A stretch of DNA of 64,000 bases from Tetrapisispora phaffii CBS 4417. Its lineage: Eukaryota > Ascomycota > Saccharomycetes > Saccharomycetales > Saccharomycetaceae. This document shows positions 60,061 to 64,000 of the stretch, piece after piece. The stretch is taken from positions 868,001 through 932,000 of the forward strand of contig NC_016522.1 of NCBI RefSeq assembly GCF_000236905.1, read 5' to 3'. Positions within the stretch are counted from its first letter, which is position 1. Each line of letters begins with the position of its first letter. A model generated the notes under the pieces. That model was not told the DNA's origin. It saw only the letters and a list, made by a program, of their open reading frames with translations, and made no database searches. Made by a program: the position numbers and the translations under genes.

Positions 60061-61422
60061 ATGAAAAGCGCAGTAGGGTCTGTATATAAAGAAGTTCATG
60101 ATGCATGGCATACACAGACCTTCACCAGGAGTTGGTACAACCATGCAACGAAGTCAATCATGTCTCTACTTGGAAGACAGACGTCGAATCTGAGGTGTGG
60201 TATTGTAGGTCTGGCTAATGTCGGGAAGTCCACGCTTTTCCAGGCAATTACAAATTCACATTTAGGCAATCCTGCAAACTACCCTTTCGCAACAATCAAC
60301 CCATTGGACTATAGGATTATACTACCAAATTCGAAACTAGAGTATCTTCAAAAGAAATACAGCTCGGAAAAAATCATCAATTCAACGCTGACTCTATTCG
60401 ATATTGCAGGTTTGACAAGAGGTGCATCCGATGGTCAGGGACTCGGAAATAAGTTTCTTAACGATATTAGAAATGTGGATGCGATCTTGCATGTCGTCAG
60501 GGGATTTGAAGATGAGGAAATCATACATTTGGAAGAGTCAGTTAACTCCGTGCGCGATCTCGTGCTGGTTAATGATGAATTAATCTTGAAAGATTTGGAG
60601 TTTTTGGAAAATGGCATAGAGAGACTCTCTAAGAAATTGAAAAATAAATCAGGAAAGCATTCGAATAGTAAAGAGAATTGGCAACTGATTGAGATGGAAA
60701 AAGAATTGCTAGAACTTTTACAAGAGAATCTGTACGAGGGTAAAAAAATCACACAAATACAGAAAGATTGGACCTCGGGAGAAAATTCAATATTAAATAG
60801 GTATAATTTTTTAACTGCAAAGCCAAGTATCATTTTACTAAATGTGAACCCACATGAATATATTTTATCGCAACTAGACCCAACAAAGATAAAGAATTTA
60901 CAGCTTGTTCAAAATTGGCTCAATGAAAATTCTCCAAAGGATATAGTTTTGCCCTTTAGTGGACATTTCGAATCTCAATACAATATATTCAAAAATAACA
61001 ATGATTCAAATGGATTTAGGAAGTACATATCGGATTTAATAAAAGAATACGATTTGGAAAAAGTATCTGGAACTAAGATTGAGGTTGACAAAATAAATCA
61101 TGCTATCCCAACCATGATTAAAAAGACAAAAAATATCTTACGATTGATAAGTTATTATACCTGTGGACCAAAAGAAATTAGGGAATGGCTAATAAGAGAA
61201 GGTACCCCGGCAAACGAAGCTGCTGGCGCTATCCATTCAGATCTGTGTGATACTTTCCAAAATGCTGAAATTATCGCATTGCGAGATCTAGAACAAGCAC
61301 CTCATGAATTAATTAATGAACCGTATTTAAAAACAAAAGGTTTAATAAAGAGAGTAGGAAAAAATTATATAATACAAAACGATGATATTGCACTTTTCAG
61401 AGCTACCGCTTCTAAAAAGTAA
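60061..61422 (+). CDS. YLF2: YLF2, YchF/OLA1-type GTPase
   Basis: Obg-related P-loop NTPase of the YchF/OLA1 group. The frame from 60061 gives 453 residues. A second ATG at 60160 gives 420 and starts MSLLGRQTSN, closer to the 405 residues of S. cerevisiae Ylf2. The extra 33 residues are basic and could be a mitochondrial-type presequence. G1 is GLANVGKSTLFQAITNSHLG. LGNPANYPFATINP is the family's switch region and FDIAGLTRGASDGQGLGNKF is G3. A coiled-coil insert lies at about 190-240. The C-terminal TGS-like domain includes LISYYTCGPKEIREWLIREG. The tandem OTU2-YLF2 arrangement matches YHL013C-YHL014C. OLA1 itself (YBR025C) is the alternative but less likely by position. Confidence 0.92.
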   Translation: MKSAVGSVYKEVHDAWHTQTFTRSWYNHATKSIMSLLGRQTSNLRCGIVGLANVGKSTLFQAITNSHLGNPANYPFATINPLDYRIILPNSKLEYLQKKYSSEKIINSTLTLFDIAGLTRGASDGQGLGNKFLNDIRNVDAILHVVRGFEDEEIIHLEESVNSVRDLVLVNDELILKDLEFLENGIERLSKKLKNKSGKHSNSKENWQLIEMEKELLELLQENLYEGKKITQIQKDWTSGENSILNRYNFLTAKPSIILLNVNPHEYILSQLDPTKIKNLQLVQNWLNENSPKDIVLPFSGHFESQYNIFKNNNDSNGFRKYISDLIKEYDLEKVSGTKIEVDKINHAIPTMIKKTKNILRLISYYTCGPKEIREWLIREGTPANEAAGAIHSDLCDTFQNAEIIALRDLEQAPHELINEPYLKTKGLIKRVGKNYIIQNDDIALFRATASKK

Positions 61423-62792
61423 GCCATGTAAATTAGAATTTTTGAGCAAAATCAAAGTTATGTTAATAGGAATGTAGCCTCATTGTAAATAAGAGATTAT
61501 ATGTAGGATATTGAATTATATTAGAAATACTTTCAATTATATGTATCAGAGATAAAATCTCTTCTCCTTTCAAAAATAAAAAATTTTACTTAAGATCGAA
61601 GAGCTGGGTTTATAGCATTGTCACAAGGACATTTTCTCATCATAAACATAGATTAAAGTATACAATTTCAAGAACTTTCAATCCGTTGCTTTCTACTATT
61701 CAACTGAATGAAAGAAAGAAGCTGATTGGAAGTTATTGTTGTCTCCACGTTTTGTTGTTATATTTTTAAATAGCACTATTACTAATTGCCATTGAAGAAC
61801 TTGTTTTCACATAAAAGAGTAAATTATCTTTATGTTTAAATCTTGAAAATTGATGGCTTTTATATAAAAATTTTTTCAAAACGACTCCGATGATGAAAAA
61901 TTGAAAAATTATATATTCACGAAGAAAAATTATATATGATCAAGGGTTTCCATCAAATACTTACAGTGTTTACTATTAATTGAATGTGGTTACTTGAATA
62001 TGATAACTTTCAAATATATATAAAAATATTAAGTGCCACAGTGAAGATACTAAGCCTGGATGTTACTTTTCGGTTGGTATATGGAAGACTAGTATAAACC
62101 GATATTTCAATAGATTAGATGTATCAGGTAAAACAAGAGAGTTTAAAATCACACATGTTTCGGATATACTGATATAATTTGAATAATTTCTGTTATAGTC
62201 TATTTGCTGATAGACTTGAGTAATACTGGCAAAGAAATACAATTATAGGATATGGATTATTTAGGCATTTTTAGAAAATGACAGCAATGGTAACTTCAAC
62301 TCACATATCACACAACATATAGGTGTGTATATAAGAGGTGTATGTCTGTGTGCCAAAGCTAATTTTAGATACCTCTTGTAACATTTTCTTATTCGTTAAC
62401 AAGCTGAATTCCGAGATGATAATCCAAAATTCTATTCCCTTGCTCAATATGTCATTACAATATTGAGTTCTCGTTGCAATGTAAATCATTATATTTCTGA
62501 GTTTTCGTCCTTTCCTCTTCTTCATTTCAAGAGTACATAAATAACTCATTTATTTATACATATTGTTTTATGTCGGGATCCAATTCATCGTAAGCTGACA
62601 CATTTTTCGTTGCAACGTATTTTCTGGTGGTTGTTGATTGATAAAGTCAAATCTTCATAGATAAATAACCAACGTCACATTTCTCAGCATCTATAATGTA
62701 ACAGCGTGTCCAACGGAGATCCAAATAATATAAGAACGAATGAATAGCTATTATTAATCCCAAGTGTAGTGATTAAATTCAGTCCATAAATC
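61423..62792. other. 1.4-kb gene-free interval YLF2 to solo LTR
   Basis: AT-rich and full of stops on both strands. An 82-codon frame at 62549-62301 is not convincing. Older, unrecognisable LTR debris is possible next to the intact solo LTR, but none could be aligned. Confidence 0.5.
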
Positions 62793-63197
62793 TGTCCGAA
62801 TTAATGTAGTATATGTGACAGAACTAAGTGCTCAATAGTTTGGTTCACCGATTGATCACTTACTGATTGGAAAGAAGGTTCAGAGAACAATCTTCCAGAT
62901 GATAGATGAAAACTTTACACTACAATATATATTGCTAAGTGATAAACACAGATCTACAATACAGTACTAATTATCTTAGGAGAATGACTGAAAACGTAAT
63001 GTGTTCACTCAAGTACGAGATAAACTCACATAGAATTTGGTCATCAAAATTCTACATAGAATTGTATTAAATATATCAATAAAAGGACCAATCCATTATT
63101 GAACTATTACGAAGATGGACTACTCGAAAGCAACTAAAGCGACTAATGGCACTACCTCAGAAGTTGGCACTAGCCAATATAAGCTTGTTTCTCCACA
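62793..63197 (+). mobile_element. Solo LTR (405 bp) of the same Ty1/copia-like family
   Basis: It starts TGTCCG and ends CTCCACA. It is flanked by AAATC (62788-62792) and AAATG (63198-63202), a target duplication with one later mutation. It aligns along its full length with the LTR at 6023-6427 at roughly three-quarters identity by eye (for example ATGTGACAGAACTAAGTG, GATCACTTACT, GATAAACACAGAT). The TATA box of the other copy is altered to ATAGAAT here, so the promoter is probably dead. An ATG at 63115 opens the same gag-like start (MDYSKATKATNGTTSEV), running past the LTR end to a stop at 63211-63213. It lies 100 bp upstream of tRNA-Arg. Confidence 0.88.
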
Positions 63198-63296
63198 AAA
63201 TGCCGACGTATAGATTATTAATCAAAGAATCCCATTATTTATATTCTATCGGTGCATTATTGTGTTAGTGTTGAACAATGAATCATAAGAAATTGA

Positions 63297-63368
63297 GCTC
63301 GCGTGGCGTAATGGCAACGCGTCTGACTTCTAATCAGAAGATTGAGGGTTCGACCCCCTCCGTGAGTG
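63297..63368 (+). tRNA. tRNA-Arg (anticodon UCU)
   Basis: 72 nt. The acceptor GCTCGCG pairs with CGTGAGT (G-U pairs tolerated) and discriminator G follows. The D-arm contains the A box TGGCGTAATGG. The anticodon loop is TTCTAAT, giving TCT. The T-arm is GGGTTCGACCCCC. It closely matches yeast tRNA-Arg(UCU). No oligo-T stop follows; tRNA-Asp starts 19 bases later. Confidence 0.98.
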
Positions 63369-63387
63369 CTTGCTTTCTTTCATGCAA

Positions 63388-63459
63388 TCCGGGATAGTTT
63401 AATGGTTAGAATCCGCGCTTGTCGCGTGCGGGATCGGGGTTCAATTCCCCGTTCCGGAG
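63388..63459 (+). tRNA. tRNA-Asp (anticodon GUC)
   Basis: 72 nt. The acceptor TCCGGGA pairs with TTCCGGA, with discriminator G. The anticodon loop CTTGTCGC gives GTC. The T-arm is GGGGTTCAATTCCCC. It matches yeast tRNA-Asp(GUC). It is the second member of an Arg-Asp pair and probably depends on the upstream gene's internal promoter. Confidence 0.98.
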
Positions 63460-63460
63460 A

Positions 63461-63467
63461 TTTTTTT
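63461..63467 (+). terminator. Pol III terminator of the tRNA-Arg/tRNA-Asp unit
   Basis: T7 starts two bases after the tRNA-Asp 3' end. The 19-base spacer between the two tRNAs has no run longer than TTT, so this is the only stop signal for both. Confidence 0.9.
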
Positions 63468-63641
63468 AATCTTCTGTCTATAAGAAGATATATATATATT
63501 CATTGAAAAGAATTATTAGTTTCACTACTTAAAGCAATTAGAGAATATGCTTAGAGAGCAGTTGTTCATAGTTATTGGTCCTTAGTGCAACATTTTTTAA
63601 CAGCAGCTATCAGACAGGAAGTGCCAGTATATCGTAATCCA

Positions 63642-63911
63642 ATGCCAAAGATAATTTTGCCTTCTAAGGTAAATTTATCTCCTGATTCGATTTTTTTGAA
63701 ACCTTGGATTAAAGAGTTTATTGAAGATGGAAAAAAAAACTCAATTGGTAAAATTGGTAACTTGGATGAACTTTTGAATAACACCAATGTTAAACTCCAA
63801 TTGATATTGAAGTATCCTAATCAATTGGTTAAATTAACGAATATCTATAATATTTTAAATTATTGCGTATTTGGCTCTATAAGAGATAACAAACATCAAT
63901 TGCTTAGTTGA
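63642..63911 (+). CDS. Unrecognised 89-codon frame, possible small gene or gene remnant
   Basis: From the first ATG (63642) it reads [18 protein letters not shown] and ends in a basic, Asn/Leu-rich tail. The same frame stays open about 29 codons further 5' without an ATG. A separate ATG at 63547 in another frame begins MLREQLFIVIGP and stops at once. This could be the body of a small (perhaps mitochondrial) protein with a disabled 5' end, or chance. I cannot assign a family. Confidence 0.25.
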   Translation: MPKIILPSKVNLSPDSIFLKPWIKEFIEDGKKNSIGKIGNLDELLNNTNVKLQLILKYPNQLVKLTNIYNILNYCVFGSIRDNKHQLLS

Positions 63912-64000
63912 GTTTACAAGCAATTGTGTATCCAACTTTGAAAGAAATTATAAGATTAGAATTACTGATCAAACAAAGAATTGTTTGTTTCTAATAGGAG

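Larger units (their letters stand above)
63460..64000. other. Window end: AT-rich DNA with one possible decayed frame
   Basis: A TA-rich run lies at 63488-63500. A single plus-strand frame is open from about 63555 to 63911. No further tRNA or LTR is seen before the window edge. Confidence 0.5.

Noticed and set aside
1..64000. CRISPR arrays, bacterial operons, phage or virus genes
   Set aside because: Nothing of the kind was seen. The gene content is purely nuclear yeast, and the only mobile DNA found is the two solo LTRs.

Overview
The window is nuclear DNA from a budding yeast of the Saccharomycetaceae. It is AT-rich, almost intronless and gene-dense. Nearly every long reading frame has a clear Saccharomyces cerevisiae counterpart. 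Neighbouring genes alternate between groups that sit on S. cerevisiae chromosomes XI (YKL), VIII (YHL/YHR), XIII (YMR) and II (YBR). That interleaving is what a post-whole-genome-duplication yeast with its own pattern of gene loss looks like. The Vanderwaltozyma/Tetrapisispora branch is a reasonable guess, but the species cannot be fixed from the sequence alone.

Layout. 1-5.5 kb: UFD4 (5' end outside the window) converges on CUE2. 5.8-8.7 kb: tRNA-Val(AAC), a short repeat array, a solo LTR with a 5-bp target duplication, and 2.2 kb without recognisable genes. 8.7-14.8 kb: VPS20, CTF18, ECM4 and MET14, all on the minus strand. 15.1-15.4 kb: a candidate point centromere beside MET14, the same neighbour as S. 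cerevisiae CEN11. 15.7-17.1 kb: an unrecognised secreted, Thr-rich protein gene that probably contains one intron. 18-30.8 kb: QCR10, APM3, SNF5, BSD2, a TCD1/TCD2 gene and MAE1. 31-44.7 kb: NAT4, MOT3, ABF2, SDD2, RCO1 and PDS5, collinear with YMR069-YMR076. 45-61.4 kb: an FNT-family transporter (YHL008C-like), ETP1, TUL1, UGP1, RGT1, OTU2 and YLF2. 62.8-63.5 kb: a second solo LTR of the same family, then a tRNA-Arg(UCU)-tRNA-Asp(GUC) pair that probably forms one transcript.

Functional themes. Several genes act in ubiquitin signalling and membrane protein quality control (UFD4, TUL1, ETP1, BSD2, OTU2, VPS20). Two serve cohesion (CTF18, PDS5) and both have MluI-box-like promoter sites. Others serve chromatin (SNF5, RCO1, NAT4), mitochondria (QCR10, ABF2, MAE1) and glucose regulation or use (RGT1, UGP1).

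The most notable non-routine signals are: the candidate centromere; the putative spliced gene next to it; a 405-bp LTR whose last 107-108 bp are duplicated exactly at the LTR end; a perfect 25-bp hairpin between SNF5 and BSD2; and a strongly GC-rich island over the RGT1-OTU2 intergenic region and the 5' part of OTU2.
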